Made by a program: the position numbers and the translations under genes
Notes under the pieces: generated by a model
What the model saw: only the letters and a program-made list of their open reading frames with translations
Told to the model about the DNA's origin: nothing
The model's database searches: none
Shown: one piece after another, positions 1 to 6,198 of the stretch
How positions within the stretch are numbered: the stretch's first letter is position 1
Layout: every line of letters begins with the position of its first letter
Assembly (NCBI GenBank): GCA_964531285.1
Contig: CAZHDI010000111.1
Location: 1-10,476 of the forward strand
DNA from: CAZHDI01 sp964531285
Lineage (GTDB): Bacteria; Pseudomonadota; Alphaproteobacteria; JAJFIK01
Length of the DNA stretch: 10,476 bases
Direction of reading: 5' to 3'

Positions 1-854
1 GTCAGATGCCGGAGATTATCGAGCGCGGGCACCTTTACATCGCGCAGCCGCCGCTTTACCGGGTCAAGCGGGGCCGCTCGGATCACTATCTCAAGGACGA
101 GAAGGCGCTTTATGATTATCTGGTCGATGAGGGGCTGAAGGATGCGCGTTTGACGCTGGCATCCGGCGAACAGCGCAGCGGCGCGGATCTCGCCTCGGTG
201 ATGACCCTGGCCCGCAATGTCCGGATCCTGCTCGACCGCATGCCGCCGCGATATTCGCGCCGCATTCTGGAGCAGGCTGCCATCGCCGGTGCGCTCGATC
301 CGGTGATGCTGAGCGATGCTCAGGAGGCGGAGAGCCGGGCACAGGCCCTGACGCGCCGCCTCGATGCCCTGGCCGATGAGGGCGAAGGCGGCTGGAGCCA
401 TGAGCGTCTGGAGGACGGCACCATCCGTGTCTCCCGTGAAGTGCGCGGCGTGCGCGAAAGCGTGTCCATCGACCCCAATCTGATCGAGTCGACCGATGTG
501 CGCCGTCTCAACGGCATGACCGCCGATCTCAATGTCCTGTTCGACGAGCCGGCGACCCTGCTGCGCAAGGACATCGAAAGCACCGTGCGCGGTCCGACGG
601 ATCTGCTCGACCTCGTGCTCGATGCCGGACGCAAGGGCATCGAAGTGTTCCGGTATAAGGGTCTTGGCGAGATGAATCCGGAGCAGCTTTGGGAAACGAC
701 GCTCGATGCCGACGCACGGTCGCTGCTGCAGGTCAAGATCGACCATGTGGACGAGGCCGACGATATGTTCAGCAAGCTGATGGGCGATATCGTGGAGCCG
801 CGCCGGGAGTTCATCCAGTCCAACGCGCTGAATGTAGCCAATCTCGATGTGTGA
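1..854 (+). CDS. gyrB: DNA gyrase subunit B, C-terminal part (5' end outside window)
   Basis: GyrB is the ATPase subunit of DNA gyrase, which introduces negative supercoils with GyrA. Only about the last 283 codons are present. The frame is open from base 3 and continues upstream of the window, so the ATG at 6 is an internal methionine. Counting from that methionine, residues 5-20 (IERGHLYIAQPPLYRV) follow the metal-binding part of the Toprim domain. Residues 35-205 correspond to the insertion usual in Gram-negative GyrB. The conserved block YKGLGEMNPEQLWETT lies at 217-232 and the gyrase tail at 259-282 (MGDIVEPRREFIQSNA, then ALNVANLDV). The tail resembles the E. coli GyrB ending ALKAANIDI, which favours GyrB over its paralogue ParE. 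The stop is TGA at 852-854. The next gene follows after 43 bases in the same direction. Confidence 0.95.
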   Translation, partial: QMPEIIERGHLYIAQPPLYRVKRGRSDHYLKDEKALYDYLVDEGLKDARLTLASGEQRSGADLASVMTLARNVRILLDRMPPRYSRRILEQAAIAGALDPVMLSDAQEAESRAQALTRRLDALADEGEGGWSHERLEDGTIRVSREVRGVRESVSIDPNLIESTDVRRLNGMTADLNVLFDEPATLLRKDIESTVRGPTDLLDLVLDAGRKGIEVFRYKGLGEMNPEQLWETTLDADARSLLQVKIDHVDEADDMFSKLMGDIVEPRREFIQSNALNVANLDV

Positions 855-897
855 TGGCACACTGTCCGCTCAAGCCATGATGCTGTGGGAGTAAGTC

Positions 898-1461
898 ATG
901 CGTCTTTGGGTGGTTGGCGGCGTTCTGATTGCGGCCCTTGCCGCGGGTTTGGCCTTTGTCTGGGCGCAATCCGACCGGATGCGCGCCTTTCCGACCACCA
1001 GCATCGAAAATGCGCGGGGCTACACCTATCAGTTGCCGCGCGACTTCCAAAGCCGCGCCAATATCGTCACCGTCGCTTTCGATGCCCGGGACGAGCGGGC
1101 GCTGCGCAGCTGGGACACGGCCATCGCGGATGTAATCGATGCCAATGGCCGGGCCGAAGTGTTCCGCATCCAGGTCATGGGCACCGTCGATGCCATTACC
1201 CGGTTCGAAGCGACCACCAGCGCGCGCGGCCGGGCCGAGGACGAGATCGGCCAGACGACCTATCTGGCCTTCGAGCCCAAATCCGGTTTCGCCTCCGCGC
1301 TCGGCCTCCCCGACAGCCGCCGCCCATACATCCTCGTGGTGGATCAGCGCGGCATGATCCGCTGGTGGGCGAGCGAACGGGCCACCCCGGCCAAGATCGA
1401 CGGTCTCAATGACGCGGTGCGCAGCGCCATCGCGGGCGGCGCCATGGTGTCGCTTCAGTAG
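898..1461 (+). CDS. membrane-anchored thioredoxin-fold protein without cysteines (ATP10-like)
   Basis: This is a 187-residue protein of uncertain function. Residues 4-23 form one hydrophobic segment ending in VWA-QS. It could be a signal peptide or an uncleaved N-terminal anchor, and the rest should lie in the periplasm. The soluble part has the layout of a thioredoxin-like domain: a strand at about 55-62 (NIVTVAFD), a helix around SWDTAIADVI, and a late strand-turn-strand ILVVDQRGMIRWWASERATP at 145-164. The last element, with LGLPD just before it, resembles bacterial proteins related to the mitochondrial assembly factor ATP10. The protein contains no cysteine, so it cannot act as a thiol-disulfide oxidoreductase. 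The start is supported by GGGAG at 887-891, six bases before the ATG. It lies 43 bases after gyrB and may be cotranscribed with it. The family call is by pattern only; coding status is secure. Confidence 0.8.
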   Translation: MRLWVVGGVLIAALAAGLAFVWAQSDRMRAFPTTSIENARGYTYQLPRDFQSRANIVTVAFDARDERALRSWDTAIADVIDANGRAEVFRIQVMGTVDAITRFEATTSARGRAEDEIGQTTYLAFEPKSGFASALGLPDSRRPYILVVDQRGMIRWWASERATPAKIDGLNDAVRSAIAGGAMVSLQ

Positions 1462-1480
1462 ACACCGCTCCGCCGCCACC

Positions 1481-1504
1481 GGCTGGGCCGCCCCGGCCTG
1501 TTTC
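1481..1504 (+). terminator. possible weak terminator after the ATP10-like gene
   Basis: GGCTGGG (1481-1487) can pair with CCCGGCC (1492-1498), including one G-T wobble, around a 4-base loop. Only a short TGTTT follows. It lies 20 bases after the stop codon, where a terminator would be expected, but the T run is too poor for a firm call. Confidence 0.3.
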
Positions 1505-1597
1505 AGACTTCCTTAAGCTCAAAGCCCTGTGATCGCGTCCTGATGAGCCCCGCCGTACCCTGCCCACGGCTCCGTCCCGGCATCAGGATCCGCCCGC

Positions 1598-3541
1598 ATG
1601 ACCGCCTCGGAAAAAAAATCCGGAGCCCGCGCGCCCAAACCGTCCCGGTCCAAAGGCCGGCGCCGGCGCGCGCGCCGCTTGTCGGCCTGGGCCGTGATCC
1701 ATCGGGGCGCCGAATGGGCTCTGTGGGGCCTCATCATCGCGGCGGCCGTGATCGTCTACGCGACGCGGGACATGCCGGCATTGGAGACGGTCTGGTCGCC
1801 GTCGCGCCCGGCCGTGACCCTGCTGGACCGGACCGGCGCGCGGATCACCGACCGCGGGCTCAGCTATCGCGGCGAGGTGACGCTGGATGAGCTTCCCGCG
1901 CACCTGCCGCTCGCCGTGCTGGCCGCCGAGGACCGGCGTTTCTTCGAGCATGGCGGCATCGATCTGCGTGCGCTGGGCCGGGCTCTGGTGGCGAATATCC
2001 GGGCCGGGCGGGTCGTCCAGGGCGGCAGCACGATCACCCAGCAACTGGTCAAAAACCTGTTCCTGACCCCGGACCGGACGATCCGGCGCAAGGTTCAGGA
2101 GGCGGTGCTGTCGCTTTATGTCGAGGCTCGTCTGTCCAAGGAAGAGATTCTCACTCTCTATCTGAACCGGGTCTATTTCGGCGCCGGTGCCCATGGCATC
2201 GATGCGGCCGCGCGGCGGTATTTCGGCAAGCCTGCCAGCGATGTGGGTCTGCGCGAGGCCGCGCTCCTGGCGGGTCTTCTCAAGGCCCCGTCACGGTTCG
2301 CGCCGACCGCCAACCGGACCGGCGCCTATGAGCGGGCCGACCTGGTGCTGCGCGCCATGGTCGATGCCGGTTTCATCAATCCGGCCCAGCGGATGGCGGC
2401 GGCGGGCGAGCCTGTCGGATTCGCCGCCCCGAGCACGAGCGGGTTGCATTACTTTACCGACTGGGTCCTGCGGCGCCTGCCCGCCTATATCGGCGCCTGG
2501 GATGAGCCGATCCTGGTACGGACGACTCTCGATCTGGCTCAGCAGCAGGCGGCGGAAGCAGCCGTGCGGACCGGGCTTGACGGTGTGCCCGGACTGGGCA
2601 AGGCCCAATCGGCGCTGATCGCTCTGGCGCCCGACGGATCCATCCGTGCCATGATCGGCGGGCGGTCCTATCGTCACAGCCAGTACAACCGCGCCGTTCT
2701 GGCCCGCCGGCAACCCGGCTCTGCCTTCAAGCCGTTCGTTTATCTTGCCGCGCTGGAAAACGGGTATCGTCCAAGCGATACCATTCTCGATGCCCCGATC
2801 ACCGTGGACGGTTGGTCGCCGGAGAATTTTACCGGCCGCTATGCCGGAGAAGTCAAGCTGACGACGGCACTGGCGGCCTCGCTCAACACCGCAACGGTGC
2901 GCTTGAGCGAGGCTGTCGGGCGCCAGCGGGTGATCCGCACGGCCCGGCGCCTGGGGCTGAAAGATGCCGGGCCGCCGGTCGGGTCCCTGGCGCTGGGAAC
3001 CATGGAAGTCTCGCCGATCGATCTGGCGGCCGCGTTCGCGCCCTTCGCCAATGGCGGGTATGCGGTGGCGGCCAACCCCATCCTCCGTATCGAGACGGCC
3101 AGCGGCCTTGTTCTGTATGAACGCGAAGACCCCAATCTGGGGCGGGTCATGGATCCCTCCGCGGCGCGGGCCATGGACTCCATGCTGCGCGCGGCCGTGA
3201 GTTGGGGCACCGGCCGCCAGGCGGCCATCCCGGGCCGGACGGTCGGCGGCAAAACGGGAACAACGCAAGACTATCGCGATGCCTGGTTTGTGGGTTACAC
3301 GCCGGGTCTTGTGGCGGCCGTCTGGGTTGGCCATGACGATAACGCGCCGCTCGATGAGGTCACGGGCGGCACGGTGCCGGCAAGGATCTGGCAGCGTTTC
3401 GCCAGCACCAGCGCCAGCCGGATCGATCCGGTTCCCGCGCTTGATGCCCGGATTGCCCTGGCCGGCCGTAACCCGCCCCGGGAGACGGCTCGCCGGTCCA
3501 TCGGCGGGTTGCTCGACGATCTGCTCAGCCCGGACGATTGA
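1598..3541 (+). CDS. bifunctional penicillin-binding protein, class A (PBP1A-type)
   Basis: This enzyme polymerises lipid II into glycan strands and cross-links the peptides in the periplasm. The 647 residues begin with a very basic cytoplasmic tail (RRRRARR at 21-27) and a single membrane anchor at about 38-55. The glycosyltransferase 51 domain follows: EDRRFFEHGG at 111-120 with catalytic Glu111, GGSTITQQ at 142-149, RKVQE at 164-168 and KEEILTLYLN at 181-190. The transpeptidase domain has the SxxK nucleophile Ser375 (GSAFKPF), the SxN triad Ser428-Leu-Asn430 and the KTG motif at 552-554 (GGKTGTT). All catalytic motifs are intact. It is shorter than E. coli PBP1A (about 850 residues) and leaves little room for an extra domain between the two catalytic ones. 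I do not assign mrcA or pbpC. The start is supported by AGGA at 1585-1588, nine bases before the ATG. The gene ends four bases before a convergent minus-strand frame. Confidence 0.95.
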   Translation: MTASEKKSGARAPKPSRSKGRRRRARRLSAWAVIHRGAEWALWGLIIAAAVIVYATRDMPALETVWSPSRPAVTLLDRTGARITDRGLSYRGEVTLDELPAHLPLAVLAAEDRRFFEHGGIDLRALGRALVANIRAGRVVQGGSTITQQLVKNLFLTPDRTIRRKVQEAVLSLYVEARLSKEEILTLYLNRVYFGAGAHGIDAAARRYFGKPASDVGLREAALLAGLLKAPSRFAPTANRTGAYERADLVLRAMVDAGFINPAQRMAAAGEPVGFAAPSTSGLHYFTDWVLRRLPAYIGAWDEPILVRTTLDLAQQQAAEAAVRTGLDGVPGLGKAQSALIALAPDGSIRAMIGGRSYRHSQYNRAVLARRQPGSAFKPFVYLAALENGYRPSDTILDAPITVDGWSPENFTGRYAGEVKLTTALAASLNTATVRLSEAVGRQRVIRTARRLGLKDAGPPVGSLALGTMEVSPIDLAAAFAPFANGGYAVAANPILRIETASGLVLYEREDPNLGRVMDPSAARAMDSMLRAAVSWGTGRQAAIPGRTVGGKTGTTQDYRDAWFVGYTPGLVAAVWVGHDDNAPLDEVTGGTVPARIWQRFASTSASRIDPVPALDARIALAGRNPPRETARRSIGGLLDDLLSPDD

Positions 3542-3545
3542 ATGC

Positions 3546-3632
3546 TCAATTCCCGGTGAATTGCGGGTCGCGGCCTTCAAGAAACGCGGTGACCTGTTCG
3601 CGCACCGTCATGAACCCGAAAGACTGGTTCAT
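3546..3632 (-). pseudogene. 28-codon frame resembling the C-terminus of an enoyl-CoA hydratase; remnant or small protein
   Basis: The minus strand carries an ATG at 3632 and a TGA at 3546-3548. The last 19 residues read VREQVTAFLEGRDPQFTGN. This closely resembles the ending of crotonase-superfamily enoyl-CoA hydratases (typically REG..AFLEKR.P.FTG). A good ribosome binding site precedes the ATG: GGAG, then seven bases. A full crotonase has about 260 residues and nothing upstream in this frame belongs to one, because the P450 terminator and the P450 gene occupy that space. The simplest reading is a crotonase gene reduced by deletion or displacement to its tail, with a start site retained by chance or by an in-frame deletion. 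A functional 28-residue peptide is possible but less likely. The family call rests on memory of the C-terminal pattern. Confidence 0.4.
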
Positions 3633-3646
3633 CGGTCGTCTCCAAC

Positions 3647-3676
3647 AAAAAAGGGAGAGGCGCGGGCCTCTCCCTT
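3647..3676 (-). terminator. strong intrinsic terminator of the CYP153 gene
   Basis: On the minus strand a perfect 10-bp stem AAGGGAGAGG/CCTCTCCCTT (arms at 3667-3676 and 3651-3660) encloses a 6-base loop. It runs into six T residues (A run at 3647-3652 on the plus strand; the last two belong to the stem). It lies about 25 bases downstream of the P450 stop. Confidence 0.9.
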
Positions 3677-3701
3677 GAGCATATCGGCTCTATCCGGAGC
3701 G

Positions 3702-5036
3702 TCACCCGCGGATCCGGACGGGCAGGGTGTGATAGCCCTTCACAAAGCTGGAATGCACCCGCTGCGGCTCACCCATCACTTCGATCGTGTGGAACCGCTT
3801 CATGATCTCTTCCCAGACGATCCGCAACTGCATCTCGGCCAAACGGTTGCCGACACAGCGGTGAATACCGAAGCCGAAGGACAGGTGATGGCGCGGGCGC
3901 TCCCGGTCGATGATGAACTCATTCGCCCGGTCGATGGCGTCTTCATCGCGGTTGCCCGAGACATACCACATACAAACCTTGTCGCCCTGCTTGATCTTCT
4001 GTCCCCGGATTTCCGTATCCTGTTTGGCGGTCCGGCGCATATAGGCGAGCGGCGTCTGCCAGCGGATGATTTCCGGCACCATGCTGGTGACGAGGCGCGG
4101 ATCGGCGCGCAACTTGTCATATTCGTCCGGGTTCTGGTTAAGGGCCAGAACGCCGCCCGACAGCGAGTTCCGAGTGGTGTCGTTCCCGCCGACGATCAGC
4201 AGGATGACATTCCCCAGATACTCGAAAAAGTCCATGTTTTTGGTCGCCTCGCCATGGGCCAGCATGGACACCAGGTCGTTTTTGGGCGGCTGATTGACCC
4301 GCTGGTTCCACAGATTGACGAAATACTCGCCCAACTCCCGCAGGACATGGCGGCGCCACTCGAGGCCATCCAATTCGTCGCGCACATCCCGGGCGGTGAG
4401 GCCTTCGGGCACGGCGGACAAGGGGAAGCGTTCGTGGATTTCGTCCGGCGGCGTGGTGGCGGCATCCGACCAGAAGGTCAGCTTGCGGCGTTCTTCCCAC
4501 GGAAAATCGAACAGCGTGGCCAGCATCTGAGTCGTCAGTTCCACCGATACCCGGTCGACCCAGTTGAAAGTTTCGCCGCGCGGCAAGTCATCGAGGATCA
4601 GGCACACGCGCTCGCGGATCGTGCTCTCGAGCGCCGCAAGGTTCGGGCCGGACACGATGGGCTGCACGGTCTTGCGCTGCTCATCATGCTTTGGCGGGTC
4701 CATCGCGATGAACATCGGCAGGGGGAAATCCTCGGCCGGTGTGAACAGGGTGATCGCCGGTTCGGAGGAGAAAATCTCCGGATGCGTCTCGACATACATG
4801 ATGTCTTCGAATTTGGTCACCGACCAAAACGCCCCGATGCCGCCTTCGGGGCCGGACATCACATCGTCCTTGTTCGGAAAATAATGGACCGGGCATTCCT
4901 TGCGCAGGCGCTCGAAATAGGGCCAGAAGGAATTGGTGGCGAACAGATCGGGGTCCGCGACGTTGATTTCGTCGAGCGGCAGCGAATAGGGATCGACAGC
5001 GGGCATGCGCTCGCGTCCGTAGGGCGTACCTTTCAT
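3702..5036 (-). CDS. CYP153: cytochrome P450, CYP153 family (alkane / fatty-acid terminal hydroxylase)
   Basis: This is a soluble class I P450. Characterised CYP153 enzymes use electrons from a ferredoxin and its reductase to hydroxylate the terminal carbon of medium-chain alkanes, related hydrocarbons or fatty acids. Of its 444 residues the main motifs are the I-helix oxygen-activation site GGNDTT at 283-288, the K-helix ExxR at Glu322-Arg325, and the haem loop FGFGIHRCVG at 387-396 with Cys394 as thiolate ligand. The sequences flanking the ExxR (EIIRWQTPLAYMRRTA) and the haem loop (RPRHHLSFGFGIHRCVGNRLAE) are the hallmark blocks of CYP153. Two ATGs are adjacent, at 5039 and 5036. AGGAGG (5042-5047) lies only two bases from the first and five from the second, so I choose 5036. 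The open frame extends further upstream to 5381, but that part does not look coding. No redox-partner gene is adjacent. Its substrate cannot be read from the sequence. Confidence 0.93.
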   Translation of the reverse strand: MKGTPYGRERMPAVDPYSLPLDEINVADPDLFATNSFWPYFERLRKECPVHYFPNKDDVMSGPEGGIGAFWSVTKFEDIMYVETHPEIFSSEPAITLFTPAEDFPLPMFIAMDPPKHDEQRKTVQPIVSGPNLAALESTIRERVCLILDDLPRGETFNWVDRVSVELTTQMLATLFDFPWEERRKLTFWSDAATTPPDEIHERFPLSAVPEGLTARDVRDELDGLEWRRHVLRELGEYFVNLWNQRVNQPPKNDLVSMLAHGEATKNMDFFEYLGNVILLIVGGNDTTRNSLSGGVLALNQNPDEYDKLRADPRLVTSMVPEIIRWQTPLAYMRRTAKQDTEIRGQKIKQGDKVCMWYVSGNRDEDAIDRANEFIIDRERPRHHLSFGFGIHRCVGNRLAEMQLRIVWEEIMKRFHTIEVMGEPQRVHSSFVKGYHTLPVRIRG

Positions 5037-5084
5037 CATGTCCTCCTCATGACGCTCCCGAAACGAAAGCGGCTCGGCGGACAG

Positions 5085-5099
5085 GGGCGTACAGCGCCC
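5085..5099. repeat. perfect inverted repeat in the P450 leader
   Basis: GGGCG and CGCCC form 5-bp arms around a 5-base spacer, about 50 bases upstream of the P450 start codon. It could be an operator half-site pair or a small leader hairpin. In GC-rich DNA a repeat of this size also arises by chance. Confidence 0.3.
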
Positions 5100-5128
5100 A
5101 AGCACCCGCCGGACCGTGATCGTAGCCC

Positions 5129-5151
5129 ATTTTAGTGACGGGGGAGTCATT
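5129..5151 (-). promoter_or_regulatory. candidate P450 promoter/operator: TAAAAT box beside an imperfect inverted repeat
   Basis: This AT-rich patch stands out in the gap before the P450. On the minus strand TAAAAT (5129-5134) resembles a -10 box, and no good -35 box lies at the right distance. Directly upstream is an inverted repeat (plus strand AGTGAC, six bases, GTCATT; 5134-5151) with five of six positions paired. A weak -35 with a nearby repeat would fit an activator-dependent promoter, but this is inference. Confidence 0.3.
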
Positions 5152-5168
5152 TTTGTGCCGAGTGTGCG

Positions 5169-5204
5169 AAAAAAGACCCCGGCCGCGGTTCGGGCCGGGG
5201 TCTT
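5169..5204 (-). terminator. very strong intrinsic terminator after the DUF1150 gene
   Basis: On the minus strand a perfect 12-bp stem AAGACCCCGGCC/GGCCGGGGTCTT (arms at 5193-5204 and 5173-5184) with an 8-base loop is followed by a T run (A run at 5169-5174 on the plus strand). It starts 28 bases after the DUF1150 stop and should isolate the P450 from the hsp20 unit. Confidence 0.92.
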
Positions 5205-5232
5205 GTCTACACGAGCGGCGGTCACCGGAGCG

Positions 5233-5502
5233 TCAATGGACGCGCAGCGGCTCCATGTCGTTGGTACGGGCGGCGGCCATGGCCGCATCCGCGGTCTCCA
5301 TGATGGCGACCCGGGTACCGTCGGCGGCATGGACGGCGAAGAAGGTCCGGTCATCCGGCACGTCGTCGAGGCCGTCGACATGGGCGCGCAGATCGGCGGC
5401 GGACACGGCGCGGATATAGACGACTTCGCGCGTCCCGAGCCGGGCGAGCGCTTCGGGCGACATCACGGGCGGATGACGGGGCGCGGTGGTGAGAGTGGCC
5501 AT
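5233..5502 (-). CDS. DUF1150-family small protein
   Basis: This is an 89-residue cytosolic protein with no catalytic motif that I recognise. The middle and end (ALARLGTREVVYIRAVSAAD, then FFAVHAADGT and ETADAAMAAARTNDMEPLRVH) match my memory of DUF1150, a small alphaproteobacterial family usually encoded beside an Hsp20 gene. That arrangement is seen here. The biochemical role of the family is unknown to me. A chaperone partner or regulator is only suggested by the neighbourhood. The frame is open further upstream to 5562, but the ATG at 5502 has AAAGGAG seven bases before it and gives the usual family length. The gap to the hsp20 stop is 90 bases, and a very strong terminator follows the gene. 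Confidence 0.88.
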   Translation of the reverse strand: MATLTTAPRHPPVMSPEALARLGTREVVYIRAVSAADLRAHVDGLDDVPDDRTFFAVHAADGTRVAIMETADAAMAAARTNDMEPLRVH

Positions 5503-5592
5503 GGGTGGTCTCCTTTCTTGAGCCCTCCTTCGGCGGGACCCCAGGATGGGCGTCAAAGCCAAAGGATGCAGAGGAACCGGTGGTCCGGCCGG

Positions 5593-6075
5593 TCAGCCGG
5601 CGTCGTCGCGCTTGGCGGCGAGCGTGATCTTGCGCGGTTCGCCCGTCCCGAAATCGGGCTGTTCATCGGCCGAGCGGATCTCGATCCGGCGCACTTCGAT
5701 GTCCGGCTGCGGGCGCACAAGATCGATGTTCAACAGGCCGTTGCGCATCTCCGCGCTGAGCACCTCGATGCCATCGGCCAGCACGAAACTGCGCTGAAAC
5801 TGGCGCGCCGCGATCCCTCGATGAAGATACGTGCGGTCGCCGTCGTCGGTTTGCCGGCCGCGAATGACGAGTTGATTGTCTTCGATGGTGACCGCGAGAT
5901 CGTCGCGCTCGAAGCCGGCAACCGCGAGCGTGATGCGCAGGGCATTCTCGCCGATCTGCTCGATATTATAGGGCGGATAGCTGTCATTGGCGGACTTGGA
6001 CACGCGGTCCAGCACACGCTCAAGCTGGTCGAAGCCCAGAAGAAACGGGCTGTTGAACTGCGAAAACCGGGTCAT
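5593..6075 (-). CDS. small heat-shock protein, Hsp20/alpha-crystallin family
   Basis: This is an ATP-independent holdase chaperone that binds unfolding proteins in the cytoplasm. It has 160 residues, a normal length. The N-terminal arm contains FNSPFLLGFDQLERVLDRV (7-25). The alpha-crystallin domain covers about 35-125: YNIEQIGENALRITLAVAGF, then IEDNQLVIRGRQ, then RGIAARQFQRSFVLADGIEV, then the characteristic NGLLNIDL at 112-119. An I-x-I motif (IEI, 131-133) in the C-terminal extension allows oligomer assembly. The start is ambiguous. ATG 6081 would add two residues and has GAGG only four bases away. ATG 6075 (MTRFSQ) matches the family start better, with AGGA nine bases upstream. The open frame reaches 6120, but the extra residues look non-coding. 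The 117 bases upstream, back to hisG, show no clear heat-shock promoter by eye. Confidence 0.95.
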   Translation of the reverse strand: MTRFSQFNSPFLLGFDQLERVLDRVSKSANDSYPPYNIEQIGENALRITLAVAGFERDDLAVTIEDNQLVIRGRQTDDGDRTYLHRGIAARQFQRSFVLADGIEVLSAEMRNGLLNIDLVRPQPDIEVRRIEIRSADEQPDFGTGEPRKITLAAKRDDAG

Positions 6076-6171
6076 TCGCATTCGTCCTCGATCATGCGGT
6101 CCCAATGCTGGCGGCCCCAATACAGGCGGCCCTTTGCGCCGTCCCTCCCATAGGCAACGGCGGTGCCAAAC

Positions 6172-6185
6172 CGGGCCTTGGCCCG
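6172..6185. repeat. inverted repeat between hisG and hsp20
   Basis: CGGGCC and GGCCCG are separated by two bases, 13 bases after the hisG stop. The palindrome could form a short hairpin, but there is no T run. It may be a weak pause or terminator for the his operon, or a chance GC-rich palindrome. Confidence 0.3.
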
Positions 6186-6198
6186 TTGAGCGCTCTGA

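Noticed and set aside
1505..1597. Promoter for the penicillin-binding protein gene
   Set aside because: Some AT-rich bases (CTTAAGCTCAAAG) occur near 1510-1524, but no -35/-10 pair with acceptable spacing was found.
2291..3580. A 429-codon minus-strand open frame antisense to the penicillin-binding protein gene
   Set aside because: It is a mirror of the transpeptidase coding sequence, rich in Arg/Gly/Pro, with no family resemblance.
3279..5135. A 618-codon open frame on the plus strand, antisense to the P450 and running out of the PBP gene
   Set aside because: It overlaps the strongly supported P450 and PBP genes, reads through the P450 terminator hairpin, and its translation shows no recognisable domain. 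Long antisense frames are expected in GC-rich coding DNA.
5037..5381. N-terminal extension of the P450 frame up to 5381
   Set aside because: The extension covers the DUF1150 start region antisense-free frame and the perfect-stem terminator. It lacks P450 similarity, while AGGAGG sits directly before the ATG pair at 5036/5039.
6082..6198. Heat-shock promoter or RNA thermometer upstream of hsp20
   Set aside because: I searched by eye for RpoH-type boxes and for an AGGA pairing with an upstream U-rich arm, and found no arrangement with convincing spacing. Folding software would be needed.
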